A stretch of 64,000 nt of DNA from Hydrogenobacter sp. T-2 (GCF_033971325.1 NZ_CP117180.1:1326472-1390471), one strand, 5' to 3'. Positions 51,699 to 61,210 are shown, counted from the first letter of the stretch. Translations and numbers: made by a program. The notes: generated by a model from the sequence alone, not told the origin.

Positions 51699-54173
51699 AT
51701 GATGTTAAGTAATTACCCTAAAATTCAAAAAGTATTTTCTCAGCGTGATGTTAAGCATGGTCTTTCACTTTTTTCTGAAGAAGAATTAAACCATGTTGAA
51801 AAATTAATAACCGAAATAGATGGAAAGTTTTTCATTAAGTGTCAAATTAAAGATAAATACAAACTTGCTAAACCAGAAGAGATAGTAAGACAGCTATTTA
51901 TTTACAAACTAATTTCAGAGTATGGCTATTCTAAAAACCGTATTGATGTTGAAAAAGTTGTCTATTTTGGTTCAAGGGATTCTGGATTTGTTGATATTGT
52001 AGTAATGCACGAAGATGGAGAACATCCTTTTATACTTTTTGAAGTTAAAAGACCAAACAGAAGAGACGGTTTAGAACAATTAAAAAGCTATTGTAACGCT
52101 GAAGGTGCACCTATTGGCGTTTGGTCTAATGGGAATGAAATAATTCGGCTTCATAGAGAAGAACCTAATATTTTCACTTCCATCCCTCGTATACCAAGAG
52201 CATCAGAAACATTAAGAGACGTTCTTGCAGAACGATGGAATATTCAATGGTTAGAGAAAAATGATGAATTGAAGAAAGGAAAAACAACTTTAAAAAAGAT
52301 TCTTTTAGATTTAGAGGAGTTAGTTTTAGGGAATGCTGGTGTTGATGTATTTGAAGAAATTTTCAAACTTATATATGCAAAACTTTATGATGAATGGAAA
52401 GGCACGATTGATCCTAACTATAAATTGGAGTTTTTCGTTGGTGGACGGAGTCCAAGAGATGTAAAAAGGGCAATTGAAAACCTATTTGATGGTGCTAAAA
52501 GACAGTGGCGTGGAGTATTTGAACCAACGGATAGAATTGAGTTAAGAGATGAGCATCTTAAAGTTTGTGTTTCATTTCTTGAAAAGGTGAAATTATTCAA
52601 CTCTAATCTTCAGATAATTGATGAAGCATTTGAATATTTAGTTCCACAAGTATCAAAGAAGAAGGAAGGTCAGTTTTTCACGCCAAGACCTGTAGTTGAT
52701 ATGATAGTGAAAATGCTCAATCCAAAATATGATGAAACGATGATTGACCCTGCTTGTGGCTCTTGTGGCTTCACACTCCATGCTATATTATGGATTGCTG
52801 GTGGAAAACTTACCGCTAATGGTTTGCCAGAAAAAGCTAAAGATTTTGCACAAAATAGAGCATTTGGGATAGATTTTTCAAAAAAGGCTGTGAAAATTGC
52901 AAAAGCAATAAATCTAATCGCTGGAGATGGCAAATCAAATGTTTATAAAGCTAATTCATTGGCTCCTTTTACTTGGGATGATGAAGTTAAATCAGGTTTA
53001 AGATCAATGCTTTTAAGATTTTCTGATGATACAGAAAAGGATAGGGAAAATCAGGAAAAATTTTTATATTTCGATTTTGATGTTTTGATGACAAATCCAC
53101 CGTTTGCTGGGACAGTAAAAGAACGAGAAATACTAAAACTCTATAAATTAGCAGAAAAAGGTGGTAGGTTCGTAAATAAAATAGGCAGACACATTCTATT
53201 TTTGGAAAGATGTTTACAATTTTTAAAACCTGGTGGGAGAATGGCAATAATTCTACCACAGGGCATATTTAATAATGCAAGTGCTGAATATATTCGTAGG
53301 TTCATCATGGAAGAGGCAAGGATTTTAGCAGTTATTGGCCTACATGAAAATACTTTTAAACCGCATACTGGAACGAAAACAAGTGCTTTATTTTTGCAAA
53401 AATATACTGATGAGGAGAAAGAAAGAATTAGACAAATTAAGGTTAAATATGAAAGCGAATTCGAAGAATACTTCAAAAACTTAGAAAATACTTATGGTAA
53501 CTGTAATTGGGACACTTCCATAGACGAGGAGAACTTACCAGACGAAGTTAAAGCATTTTTAGAAAGCTACTTTGGAGAAGCGGAAAAAATAGAAGAAATT
53601 GAAGAAGAAGTTGAAACTATACAACTTGAAGAAAATGAACCTGAAGAAAATGAGAGTGAAAGCAGAGCTTCATTAAAAGAGTTAGTAGCAGAATTCAGAG
53701 AGATTATAGATATTTTGGAGGAAAAAAAAGTAGAGCTTGAAAAAATAAACAATGAACTAAAAATGGAAAGATACAAAAAGATAAGAAAAGTATATACTAG
53801 ACGGAAAAAAGATATACAGAAGGAGATAAGAATATTGAATAAAAAAGCGAGTGATCTTCATCGTAAGATTTCTGAAAAAACGTTCGGTGGACAGATTTGG
53901 TTAGTTTTGAATGACGAAAAAATTAAGAAAGAGTTTAAAAATTTTTGGCTTGATGGAAAAGTAATGAAGGATATAGATTATCCAATTTTCATGGCTGTGA
54001 ATAAAAAACCCGTTAAAGATAACAGTGGAGAATACAAATACAAAAGAAATCCTGATGGCTTCTTCGTATTAGATGAATATGGACATCCAGTAATTGATCA
54101 TGACTTAGATGAAATAGCGGAAGCATTTATAAAATTCGCAAAAGAACAGGGTTTTAACTTTTGGATGGAGTAA
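51699..54173 (+). CDS. Fused nuclease–N6-adenine methyltransferase (BcgI-like RM subunit)
   Basis: 824 residues. The N-terminal 130 residues look like a type I HsdR N-terminal nuclease fold: FVDIVVMHEDGEHPFILFEVKRP gives D99, E115 and K117 of a PD-(D/E)xK site. Then comes an HsdM-like part with the SAM motif DPACGSCGF (about 350) and the adenine motif TNPPFAG (about 465). A Glu-rich coiled coil (about 620-720) precedes the C-terminus. A specificity gene follows four bases later, and no HsdR translocase is in the window. This composition matches BcgI-type IIB enzymes that cut on both sides of their site. Confidence 0.88.
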   Translation: MMLSNYPKIQKVFSQRDVKHGLSLFSEEELNHVEKLITEIDGKFFIKCQIKDKYKLAKPEEIVRQLFIYKLISEYGYSKNRIDVEKVVYFGSRDSGFVDIVVMHEDGEHPFILFEVKRPNRRDGLEQLKSYCNAEGAPIGVWSNGNEIIRLHREEPNIFTSIPRIPRASETLRDVLAERWNIQWLEKNDELKKGKTTLKKILLDLEELVLGNAGVDVFEEIFKLIYAKLYDEWKGTIDPNYKLEFFVGGRSPRDVKRAIENLFDGAKRQWRGVFEPTDRIELRDEHLKVCVSFLEKVKLFNSNLQIIDEAFEYLVPQVSKKKEGQFFTPRPVVDMIVKMLNPKYDETMIDPACGSCGFTLHAILWIAGGKLTANGLPEKAKDFAQNRAFGIDFSKKAVKIAKAINLIAGDGKSNVYKANSLAPFTWDDEVKSGLRSMLLRFSDDTEKDRENQEKFLYFDFDVLMTNPPFAGTVKEREILKLYKLAEKGGRFVNKIGRHILFLERCLQFLKPGGRMAIILPQGIFNNASAEYIRRFIMEEARILAVIGLHENTFKPHTGTKTSALFLQKYTDEEKERIRQIKVKYESEFEEYFKNLENTYGNCNWDTSIDEENLPDEVKAFLESYFGEAEKIEEIEEEVETIQLEENEPEENESESRASLKELVAEFREIIDILEEKKVELEKINNELKMERYKKIRKVYTRRKKDIQKEIRILNKKASDLHRKISEKTFGGQIWLVLNDEKIKKEFKNFWLDGKVMKDIDYPIFMAVNKKPVKDNSGEYKYKRNPDGFFVLDEYGHPVIDHDLDEIAEAFIKFAKEQGFNFWME

Positions 54174-54177
54174 TATA

Positions 54178-55530
54178 ATGGCTGTGGTAAGCGTTGTAAA
54201 ATTGTCAGAGCTTGAAGGAGCTAAAAGATTAGATGCGGAGTATTACCAGCCAGAGTATTTAGAAGTTGAAAGGTTGATTACGAGAAGTAGTTTTGCACAT
54301 CTTGGAGATTTGATCACAGAAATAATTCATCCCAAAGAAATCAAAAGAGAATATGAGGAAGAAAAAAAGGATTACTTGTTTCTACTTGCTCAAAACGTTA
54401 GACCTTTAATGTTCGATTTATCAGAGAAAAAGTATATTAGTGAAGAAACTGCAGAATTATTATCAAGAAACTTATTAGAATACGGAGATATTCTCTTTAT
54501 TAGGACTGGTGCAGTTGGTGTTGTTACAGCATACAATGGATATCCTGAGAAGGTATATGCATCTGCACATATACTTATAGGAAAACCTAATTTCACTGTT
54601 TCTCCTTTTTATCTCGCTGTTTTCCTCAATACAAAATTTGGTAAATCACTAATAATTAGAGGAACTTACGGAGCAGTACAACCAGAAATCTCGCCAGAAT
54701 ATCTAAAAAAAATTCCAATTCCTTTATTGAATAACGAAGTTGTAAGTGAAGTTGAAAATTTGTTTTTAAAAGCACAAAACCTGCTTAAGGAAAGCGAAAT
54801 TATATACTCCCAAGCAGAATCAATACTTCTATCCGAATTGGGCTTGCAAGGCTTTGAACCAGAGGACAAGATTTTTTATGAAGTTAACTTATCTACAGTA
54901 AACACATCTCATAGAATTGATGCGGAATATTTTAATCCGAAATATGATGTAATTATTGAAAAGATAAGAAATTATAAACATGGCTATGGGAAATTATTAA
55001 ATTTTGCAGAGTATATTAAACCAAATTTTGAACCCAGAACATACTCCCAAAAAATTTTCCCTTATATTGAATTAGCAGACATAAACAGATCAATAGGCTT
55101 AATTCAAAGCTCTACTATAATTAAGGGAGAGGAAGCCCCAAATAGAGCCAGAAGAATCCTAAAAAAGAATGATATAATTATATCCCGTGTTGAAGGATCT
55201 CTAGAAAAAGTAGCTCTTGTAGATGAAGAATTTGAGAATTCTCTTGCCTCTACTGGTTTCTTTCAATTCAGATCCAAAAATATATTACCGGAAGTTTTAC
55301 TTGTTCTTTCAAAGAGTCCTATAATTCAAAGTCAATTAAAAAAAGAGTGTGCAGGAACAATTTTAACTGCTGTTCCACAAAAATCAATTGTAGGACTTAT
55401 AATTCCAATTTTACCGGAAGAAATCCAATGGGCAATTACTAAATTTGTTACACAATCTCATGAAACAAGAAAAAAAGCCGAAAAACTTTTGGAAAAAGCT
55501 AAAAAGATTGTAGAAGATGCAATTGAATAA
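54178..55530 (+). CDS. Type I/IIB specificity subunit (HsdS-like)
   Basis: 450 residues in two similar halves, each starting with an LDAEYY or IDAEYF motif (about 17 and 248), the usual start of a target-recognition domain, and each ending with a helix for subunit spacing (EVENLFLKAQNLL and ITKFVTQSHETRKKAEKLL). Two TRDs recognise the two parts of a split DNA site. It follows the fused nuclease-methyltransferase gene and is as A/T-rich as it, unlike neighbours on both sides. Confidence 0.9.
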   Translation: MAVVSVVKLSELEGAKRLDAEYYQPEYLEVERLITRSSFAHLGDLITEIIHPKEIKREYEEEKKDYLFLLAQNVRPLMFDLSEKKYISEETAELLSRNLLEYGDILFIRTGAVGVVTAYNGYPEKVYASAHILIGKPNFTVSPFYLAVFLNTKFGKSLIIRGTYGAVQPEISPEYLKKIPIPLLNNEVVSEVENLFLKAQNLLKESEIIYSQAESILLSELGLQGFEPEDKIFYEVNLSTVNTSHRIDAEYFNPKYDVIIEKIRNYKHGYGKLLNFAEYIKPNFEPRTYSQKIFPYIELADINRSIGLIQSSTIIKGEEAPNRARRILKKNDIIISRVEGSLEKVALVDEEFENSLASTGFFQFRSKNILPEVLLVLSKSPIIQSQLKKECAGTILTAVPQKSIVGLIIPILPEEIQWAITKFVTQSHETRKKAEKLLEKAKKIVEDAIE

Positions 55531-55543
55531 ATTTTGAAAGAAA

Positions 55544-56123
55544 CTAAATAAAAGCGTTAAAGTATTTCAAGCCAAGTTTTCTCCTTACAAAAGTATTTAA
55601 AACTTTTTGTCTTTTCTTTCCTTTAGGCAAACTTTTTCTTAGCTTCTCCAACTCATCAAGTAACACTTTCAAGTTATAAGGCACATTTTTTTCAATCATT
55701 TCTTTGATACCAGAAGCCAAAGCGGGAACTTTACTAGAAGTAGATACTCTTATAATAAGCTCACCCCTTACCACAAGAGCTGGAAATAAGAAGGTGCAAA
55801 AATCTGGACTGTCCACCGAGTTGCAGTGTATTCCCATTTTCACGCAGAAGCCATATATTTTTTTTCTGAAGCCTCAGGTCGTCCACAGCCACTATAACCA
55901 TAAAAGCGTCCCTTAAGTCCTTAAGCCTTACCCTTCTTTTCAAAAGCTCTATTTTTCCTTCCTCTGCAAGACTCTGAATGTAGCGTGTGATTTTGGGTGC
56001 TATAACCCTTATCCTTGGCTCAAAGAGTAGGAGCTTTTCCACCTTCCTGCTTGCCACCTTTCCACCACCAACCACCACAACCCTCTTACCCTTAAGGTTC
56101 ATAAAAAGAGGAAAGTATGGCAT
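55544..56123 (-). pseudogene. Precorrin-2 dehydrogenase / sirohydrochlorin ferrochelatase (Met8/CysG-N type), frameshifted
   Basis: The start MPYFPLFMNLKGKRVVVVGGGKVASRKVEK is the NAD-binding half of the siroheme-forming dehydrogenase. It runs to a stretch of eight adenines (minus strand, 55865-55858). Removing one adenine rejoins the frame to give QKKIYGFCVKMGIHCNSVDSPDFCTF and continues through the rest of a normal-length protein to 55544. So one base is extra. It may be a real inactivation, a sequence error or slippage-tolerant expression. It is one base from selA. Confidence 0.85.
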
Positions 56124-56124
56124 A

Positions 56125-57462
56125 TCAAACCTCCAAGAGCTCTAAAGCCTTCAAAATATCCGGAATATCCCCGTCCTCCACAGTTCTCATGTCTAAAAGC
56201 ACCATGTCATCCCTTATCCGTGCTATGATTGGTGGGTCTGAGTTTCTAAGCTTCTTCTCCAATTCCACTGGACTTAAGCTTTTATGCCTAAGACCAAGGC
56301 AGTAGGTCTCTAAACTCAGCTCAGGCATTGCACCACCACCGCAACGAGAAATATCCCTAAGCAACCTTACCTCAAGCCCTACCATCGACCTAAGCCTTCT
56401 TGATAACCTGAGGGCTCTCTTTCTTATCTCCTCTGGTTTCTGCAAAAGCATGCGAAGGGTGGGTATTTTCTCATAATCTCTCTGCATATAAAGCCTCAAG
56501 GTCATCTCAAGTCCCGCAAGGGTCAGTTTGTCAATTCTCAAAGCTCTACTCATGGGATTTTTCCTTATCCTTTCAATAAATTCCCTTTTGCCAACTATAA
56601 TGCCCGCCTGTGGTCCCCCAAGGAGCTTATCACCACTACCGGATACTACATGAATACCACTTTTTATGCACTCCTCAAAACTTGGTTCTTCTGTATTTAT
56701 ACCAAAGCTTCTCAGGTTTACAAGACTTCCACTTCCCATATCGTAGTAGAGAGGCAAACCTAAGGACAAAAGCTCCTCTGCCTTTACCTCTTCCACAAAG
56801 CCCTCCATGTAGAAATTGCTCCTGTGAACCTTCATAAGAAGTGCGGTTTCTGAACTTATAGCCCTCTCGTAGTCAGAAAGCCTTGTCCTGTTAGTGGTTC
56901 CCACCTCCACGAGTTTTGCACCAGAAGCCCTCATTATGTCTGGGATGCGAAAGCTCCCACCAATCTCCACAAGCTCACCCCTTGAGACTACCACTTCCTT
57001 GCCAAAGGCTAAGGTATTCAAAACAAGATAGACCGCACCTGCGTTATTGTTAACCACATGAACCGCCTCCGCACCCGTGAGGACCCTCAAAAGCTCTTCC
57101 ACGTGGCTCAGCCTTGAGCCTCTTCTACCCTTAGAGAGGTCGTATTCAAGGTTGGAGTAGTGAACTGCAATCTCCTTTATAAAGTCTGCAACCTCCTCAG
57201 AAAGCACTGACCTGCCGAGGTTTGTGTTTATGACCACACCCGTAGCGTTTATTACTCTCCTTAGGTTTGTAGTGGTTAGCTCTCTTATTCTTTTCTCTAT
57301 AAGCTCTCTGAGGTCCTCAAGGCTTTGTCTTCTGCCTTCCTTTATCTCTTCTCTTACCTTTTGTAAAACCTCCCTTATTGCCCTCTTTGCTATCTCTTGT
57401 GGATAGTCCCTAAAGTCTTCAAGGAGCTTTGAGACCTGGGGGATATGTCTAAAAAGGCTCAT
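56125..57462 (-). CDS. selA: L-seryl-tRNA(Sec) selenium transferase SelA
   Basis: 445 residues. SelA converts seryl-tRNA(Sec) to selenocysteinyl-tRNA with selenophosphate on a PLP lysine, here in GSGDKLLGGPQAGII. The N-terminal tRNA-binding region (LLEDFRDYPQEIAKRAIREVLQ) and NATGVVINTNLGRS are characteristic. Overlaps selB by four bases. It shows the organism makes selenoproteins; tRNA-Sec and selD are not in the window. Confidence 0.95.
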   Translation of the reverse strand: MSLFRHIPQVSKLLEDFRDYPQEIAKRAIREVLQKVREEIKEGRRQSLEDLRELIEKRIRELTTTNLRRVINATGVVINTNLGRSVLSEEVADFIKEIAVHYSNLEYDLSKGRRGSRLSHVEELLRVLTGAEAVHVVNNNAGAVYLVLNTLAFGKEVVVSRGELVEIGGSFRIPDIMRASGAKLVEVGTTNRTRLSDYERAISSETALLMKVHRSNFYMEGFVEEVKAEELLSLGLPLYYDMGSGSLVNLRSFGINTEEPSFEECIKSGIHVVSGSGDKLLGGPQAGIIVGKREFIERIRKNPMSRALRIDKLTLAGLEMTLRLYMQRDYEKIPTLRMLLQKPEEIRKRALRLSRRLRSMVGLEVRLLRDISRCGGGAMPELSLETYCLGLRHKSLSPVELEKKLRNSDPPIIARIRDDMVLLDMRTVEDGDIPDILKALELLEV

Positions 57463-59171
57463 CTCAAAAAAACTCTCCTTTCTCCTTCTCTTTTGGTTAT
57501 GCCAAGCCTATCCATGTGCTCCAAAAGAGGTATGAGATACTTCCTTGTGAGCCCCAAGGCTTCCTTTGCCTGTTGAAGGGTGAATTCCTTTCCTAAGGTT
57601 CTTAGTTTTTTCACATAATCTTCAAACATCTGCCTTGATACATAAAGATAGTCCCCAAGGCTGTAAACTTGTCCCCTCCTCACTGCAAGAGAAATATATT
57701 CCTTATAAGCCTGTAGGTCCTTCTCCTCTCTTATGCCCTCTGAAAGCAAGCCCATAAGCATAATGTATCCCTCCAAATCCTCAAGTTTTGCCCTTTTCGT
57801 ATCCAAGAGGTAACCCTCAACCACTTTTAAATCAACACTTTTTTCAAGTATAAGACCGAGGATATCCTGAGAAACCCTGAGCTTAGAAAGAACCTCAGAG
57901 AGAGGTATAGAACCTCCCTTCATAGAAAGAAGAGTTTTCAGCTTTTCAGAAATGCTTTTTAAGATTTCAGGATGGTAGAACCTTTCTCCGACTCTTAAGT
58001 CTTTGGGTGGTTGAACCGCAAAGCCATAAAAGGAAAAAAGCTCGCCAAGACTAAGCCCTCTCACACCTCTTTCAAGAAGTAGATACTCCTCTGGATTTTC
58101 CAAGAGAAGGCTCAAGTTCTCTCTTATAAACCTCTTTGAGCTTCTCACAGGTAGAGGGTGAAGCACTTGGTATGACCCCAAATGTCTTCCAGAAGAGTTT
58201 AATAAAGGTCCTCTATCGCCTCTGACCGCTGGCACAGGTTCTGAAAGTCTGAGCAAGTAAAGGTCTTCATGTATGTGCTTATGTAAGAAGGAAACTTCAC
58301 GCATCCCAAGGAAGAGGTATGCAACCCCCTTAGGCATTTGCCCCTCAACCCTTACGATTAACCTATTGGAGGGCTTTATGCCCCTTACGAGAAAATACCC
58401 CCTTTCCACTTCCTTTGGGTCAAGGTCTGGAATGTTTAAGGCAAGTCTTTCTCCAGCCCTTCCCTCCTTCACAAAAACTCCGTGGTTTTGCATCTTCCTT
58501 ACCTTACAAGGCTTGCCAATAGGCTCAAGAGTAATGGTATCTCCTTCAGAAACGCTTCCAGAGACACAACTGCCCCTCACTACCGTCCCGTAGCCTTTTA
58601 CGCTGAAGGCGGAATCCACAAAAAACCTAAAAAGGTGTTTATCCCTATCCCTTAGATGTTTGCTTGCATACTCTCCTATGCCAGTCCTTAGGTCTTCAAG
58701 ACCTTCACCTTTCAAGGCAGAAACAGGAAACACTCCAAAGGCATCAACACTCTCGGAAGAGAGCATCTGAAAGGCTTCTTCCCTTGCAAGGTCAAGGGTA
58801 TCTAAGTCCACCCTATCCGCCTTCGTAAGGGCAAGGATGACCTCTTGTATACCAAAGCTCTTTGCAAGCCTTATATGTTCCACGGTTTGTGGCATTACGC
58901 CCTCTCCTGCATCCACTACAAGCAAGAGCCCCCATACAGGAGCAAGCCCGCATATGGCGTTTTTTATAAACCTTTCATGCCCTGGCAGGTCTATTATCTC
59001 AACTCTTAGGTTTTTACTTGGAAAATCCAAAAAGGCAAAGCCTATGTCTATGCTCATTCCCCTTTTCTTTTCCTCTGGCAGTCTATCCGTGTCTATGGAA
59101 GTAAGAGTTTTTACAAGAAAGGTCTTTCCGTGGTCTACATGTCCCGCTATACCCAAAGGAAAGTATCTCAT
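57459..59171 (-). CDS. selB: Selenocysteine-specific elongation factor SelB
   Basis: 570 residues. G1 is GHVDHGKTFLVKTL, G3 DLPGHERFIKN and G4 TKAD, as in EF-Tu-like factors. The later part includes winged-helix domains that bind the SECIS hairpin of the mRNA (KLRTLGKEFTLQQAKEALGLTRKYLIPLLEHMDR). It brings Sec-tRNA to UGA codons. The start overlaps the HepT gene stop by four bases. Confidence 0.95.
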   Translation of the reverse strand: MRYFPLGIAGHVDHGKTFLVKTLTSIDTDRLPEEKKRGMSIDIGFAFLDFPSKNLRVEIIDLPGHERFIKNAICGLAPVWGLLLVVDAGEGVMPQTVEHIRLAKSFGIQEVILALTKADRVDLDTLDLAREEAFQMLSSESVDAFGVFPVSALKGEGLEDLRTGIGEYASKHLRDRDKHLFRFFVDSAFSVKGYGTVVRGSCVSGSVSEGDTITLEPIGKPCKVRKMQNHGVFVKEGRAGERLALNIPDLDPKEVERGYFLVRGIKPSNRLIVRVEGQMPKGVAYLFLGMREVSFLHKHIHEDLYLLRLSEPVPAVRGDRGPLLNSSGRHLGSYQVLHPLPVRSSKRFIRENLSLLLENPEEYLLLERGVRGLSLGELFSFYGFAVQPPKDLRVGERFYHPEILKSISEKLKTLLSMKGGSIPLSEVLSKLRVSQDILGLILEKSVDLKVVEGYLLDTKRAKLEDLEGYIMLMGLLSEGIREEKDLQAYKEYISLAVRRGQVYSLGDYLYVSRQMFEDYVKKLRTLGKEFTLQQAKEALGLTRKYLIPLLEHMDRLGITKREGERRVFLR

Positions 59172-59569
59172 GTCTTTAGCTTTACAAGAAGCTCCTTAAA
59201 GAACATGTAGATGTCTTCTTGCAAAATCCTGTCTCTTAGCATTTTTGCGGTCTCCTCCTCATAAACATGCACAAGCCTATTTCTTATGTATATAAGCTCG
59301 CTCAAAAGTTCCTCTTCTAAATATGAGACCACACCCTCCTTCAAGAGCTCAGAAAAGCAGGATTTTGGAGAATAACACTCAATGCCTCTCACCCTCAAGA
59401 ACTCCTTGACCGTCTTCCACAGAGCTTCGTATAAATACTCAAAGCGTTTTACCACTATCTCCGTATAGAACTCTTCTCTGAAAAAGCTCATGAGATTTTG
59501 ACTTCTGACTTCCTCAAACCTTCTAAACGCCTTCTCAAAAGCCCCATAAGCCCTTCTGAACTTTTCCAA
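59168..59569 (-). CDS. HEPN-domain protein, HepT-like toxin
   Basis: 133 residues, all helical, with the HEPN active motif IRNRLVHVY (R96, N97, H101, Y103). HepT toxins cleave or are capped RNases, and their partner MntA inactivates them by adding AMP groups to the tyrosine next to the histidine (here Y103). TTG start at 59569 with AGGAGGG seven bases upstream, 82 bases inside the MntA gene. It overlaps selB by four bases. Confidence 0.85.
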   Translation of the reverse strand: MEKFRRAYGAFEKAFRRFEEVRSQNLMSFFREEFYTEIVVKRFEYLYEALWKTVKEFLRVRGIECYSPKSCFSELLKEGVVSYLEEELLSELIYIRNRLVHVYEEETAKMLRDRILQEDIYMFFKELLVKLKT

Positions 59570-59853
59570 AAGAGACCCTCCTCAACTATTTTACTTAGAA
59601 AATCGTAGGAATCTACACGCCAAAGGTCTACAAGGTCTACATCTCTCAAGATTGGTAGCTCCTCAATTTCGGAAAGAAGTCTTGAGTATTCAGTGAAACT
59701 TAAAGGTTCAGAGCAAAACAAAGCCACGTCAATATCAGAAGCCCTGCCAAAGTTCCCCCTTACCGCTGAACCAAAAAATATTACAAGGCAGTCTTTTCTT
59801 AAGGCTCTTTCTATGATCCTGCCAATTAGCTCAAAGTATCTTTCCGCCTCCAC
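59488..59853 (-). CDS. MNT nucleotidyltransferase, MntA-like antitoxin
   Basis: 121 residues with the minimal nucleotidyltransferase signature FFGSAVRGNFGRASDIDVALF (G28, S29, R32, S39, D40, D42). It is probably the antitoxin that adenylylates the HEPN partner coded 82 bases inside it. GTG start at 59853, nine bases after the Fe-S gene. The motif GSxxRG-x5-SDID is intact, so it should be active. Confidence 0.85.
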   Translation of the reverse strand: MEAERYFELIGRIIERALRKDCLVIFFGSAVRGNFGRASDIDVALFCSEPLSFTEYSRLLSEIEELPILRDVDLVDLWRVDSYDFLSKIVEEGLFWKSSEGLMGLLRRRLEGLRKSEVKIS

Positions 59854-59862
59854 AGAGAAATT

Positions 59863-61152
59863 CTAATCCTCTCCGTAAGCCATCGCTAAAACTTCAATGG
59901 GATGGTAAACCCTTTTGCCGGTCATAAGCTCTATGTGATTGCCAGAAAGAGGACAGTCAGACACATAAAGGTCTGCGTTAGAGCTTTTCATATCCTCAAA
60001 GAGTTTTGAACCCACCTTTATGGACATATCAAAGGTTTCCTTCCGCACTCCAAAGGTCCCATCGTGCCCCGAACACCTTTCTATTATTTGAACCTTTGTG
60101 TTGGGTATTAGCCTCATAAGTGCCACAGCCCTGTAGCCCACATTGAGAGACTTAAGATGGCAGGGAATGTGATAAGCTATGCTTCCAATAGAGACTTTGA
60201 AGTCCCTGTTGAACCTCTTTTCTTGATGGAGTTTGAAAAGATATTCATGAACGTCGTAGACCCTCTCTGAGACCGCCTTTACATCTGGGTCGTCAGGCAG
60301 AAGTAAAGGATACTCATACTTTATCTGAAGGGCACATGTAGGCACTGGCACTACTATGTCAAAGCCTGCGTCCACATAGTGCTTTAGCCTCTGGACATTA
60401 AACCTTGCCCTCTCTGTAGCTGAGTCTATATCTCCAATATCAAAGAAAGGTATACCACAGCACTGTTGTTCTGGAAGCTCCACATATATATCGTTCTTCT
60501 CAAAAACCTTAAGAAGAGCTTTGCCTCTCTCAAGGTAGTTGTAGTTAAGAAGGCAGGTGTAAAACAGGGCAACTTTTCCATTTTGACCTTTGACTGGCTT
60601 TCTGTTTTTCTTAAACCAGCTCGTAAAGGTCTCAGAGTTTATGGGTGGTAGTTTTGCTCTTCTGTCCACACCCATAACTCCTTCCATGATAACTCTAAAG
60701 GTTGGGACGGTGTTTAGCTTATTGACTATGGGAGCAAAAGGCACAGAGAGCTTGCCTACAAGGTCTGTATTTAGCATCAGCTTATCGGTGAGCTTTGCTC
60801 CCTTGTTTTTGAACTTCCAAACCTTATATCTAAGAGAAAGATGAGGAAAGTCTATCCTCCATTCGTGGGGTGGCGTATAAGGACATTTAAAGTAGCACTG
60901 TTTACAGTGAAAGCACAGCTCTAAGGGAAGGGCAAGCTCCTCCTTAGAGAGCTTTTCAAGGTCATCTTCATTTCTGTCTACTGCATCAAAAAGTGCTGGA
61001 AAAGAAGGACAATAGGTGACACACATTCTACAGTCTTTACATTTAGAATAGACTCTCTTTGCCTCTTCCCATAAAGCCTGTTCGTTGAGAAAATTGGGAT
61101 CCTTTATGTTAAACTCAAAATCCTTTACTCCACCAAGGGCAAGCTCTTGCAT
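59863..61152 (-). CDS. GlpC/HdrB-like iron-sulfur protein
   Basis: 429 residues. Two [4Fe-4S] motifs near the start (C38-C41-C44-C48 and C80-C83-C86-C90) and two CCG-type cysteine domains: PEQQCCGIPFFDIG and HIPCHLKSLNV with ERCSGHDGTFG. This composition is that of GlpC, HdrD-like and related electron-transfer proteins. Paired with rubrerythrin upstream, it may feed electrons to peroxide reduction. No membrane segments. AAGGAG lies six bases before its start. Confidence 0.85.
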   Translation of the reverse strand: MQELALGGVKDFEFNIKDPNFLNEQALWEEAKRVYSKCKDCRMCVTYCPSFPALFDAVDRNEDDLEKLSKEELALPLELCFHCKQCYFKCPYTPPHEWRIDFPHLSLRYKVWKFKNKGAKLTDKLMLNTDLVGKLSVPFAPIVNKLNTVPTFRVIMEGVMGVDRRAKLPPINSETFTSWFKKNRKPVKGQNGKVALFYTCLLNYNYLERGKALLKVFEKNDIYVELPEQQCCGIPFFDIGDIDSATERARFNVQRLKHYVDAGFDIVVPVPTCALQIKYEYPLLLPDDPDVKAVSERVYDVHEYLFKLHQEKRFNRDFKVSIGSIAYHIPCHLKSLNVGYRAVALMRLIPNTKVQIIERCSGHDGTFGVRKETFDMSIKVGSKLFEDMKSSNADLYVSDCPLSGNHIELMTGKRVYHPIEVLAMAYGED

Positions 61153-61181
61153 GTTAAACTCCTTCTATTTTTAACTTAGGT

Positions 61182-61197
61182 GGGGGCGAACGCCCCC
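61182..61197 (-). promoter_or_regulatory. GC-rich hairpin between rubrerythrin and the Fe-S gene
   Basis: GGGGGCG/CGCCCCC makes a seven-pair stem with a tiny loop (or six pairs with a tetraloop) in the 58-base gap. The T-run follows only on the plus strand, so for this transcript it is not a standard terminator; it could protect the 3' end of the rubrerythrin message or cause partial termination. Confidence 0.6.
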
Positions 61198-61210
61198 TGA
61201 GTTTTTTAGA

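Noticed and set aside
55544..55843. Separate 99-residue gene
   Set aside because: It is the second half of the precorrin-2 dehydrogenase and rejoins the first half after removing one base from the adenine run.
56125..59171. Selenoprotein gene or SECIS element near selA-selB
   Set aside because: I looked for an in-frame TGA followed by a suitable hairpin in the neighbouring genes and saw none that I could defend.
61182..61207. Plus-strand intrinsic terminator
   Set aside because: The hairpin plus T-run looks right on the plus strand, but no plus-strand gene ends before it, so I list it only as a hairpin in the minus-strand message.
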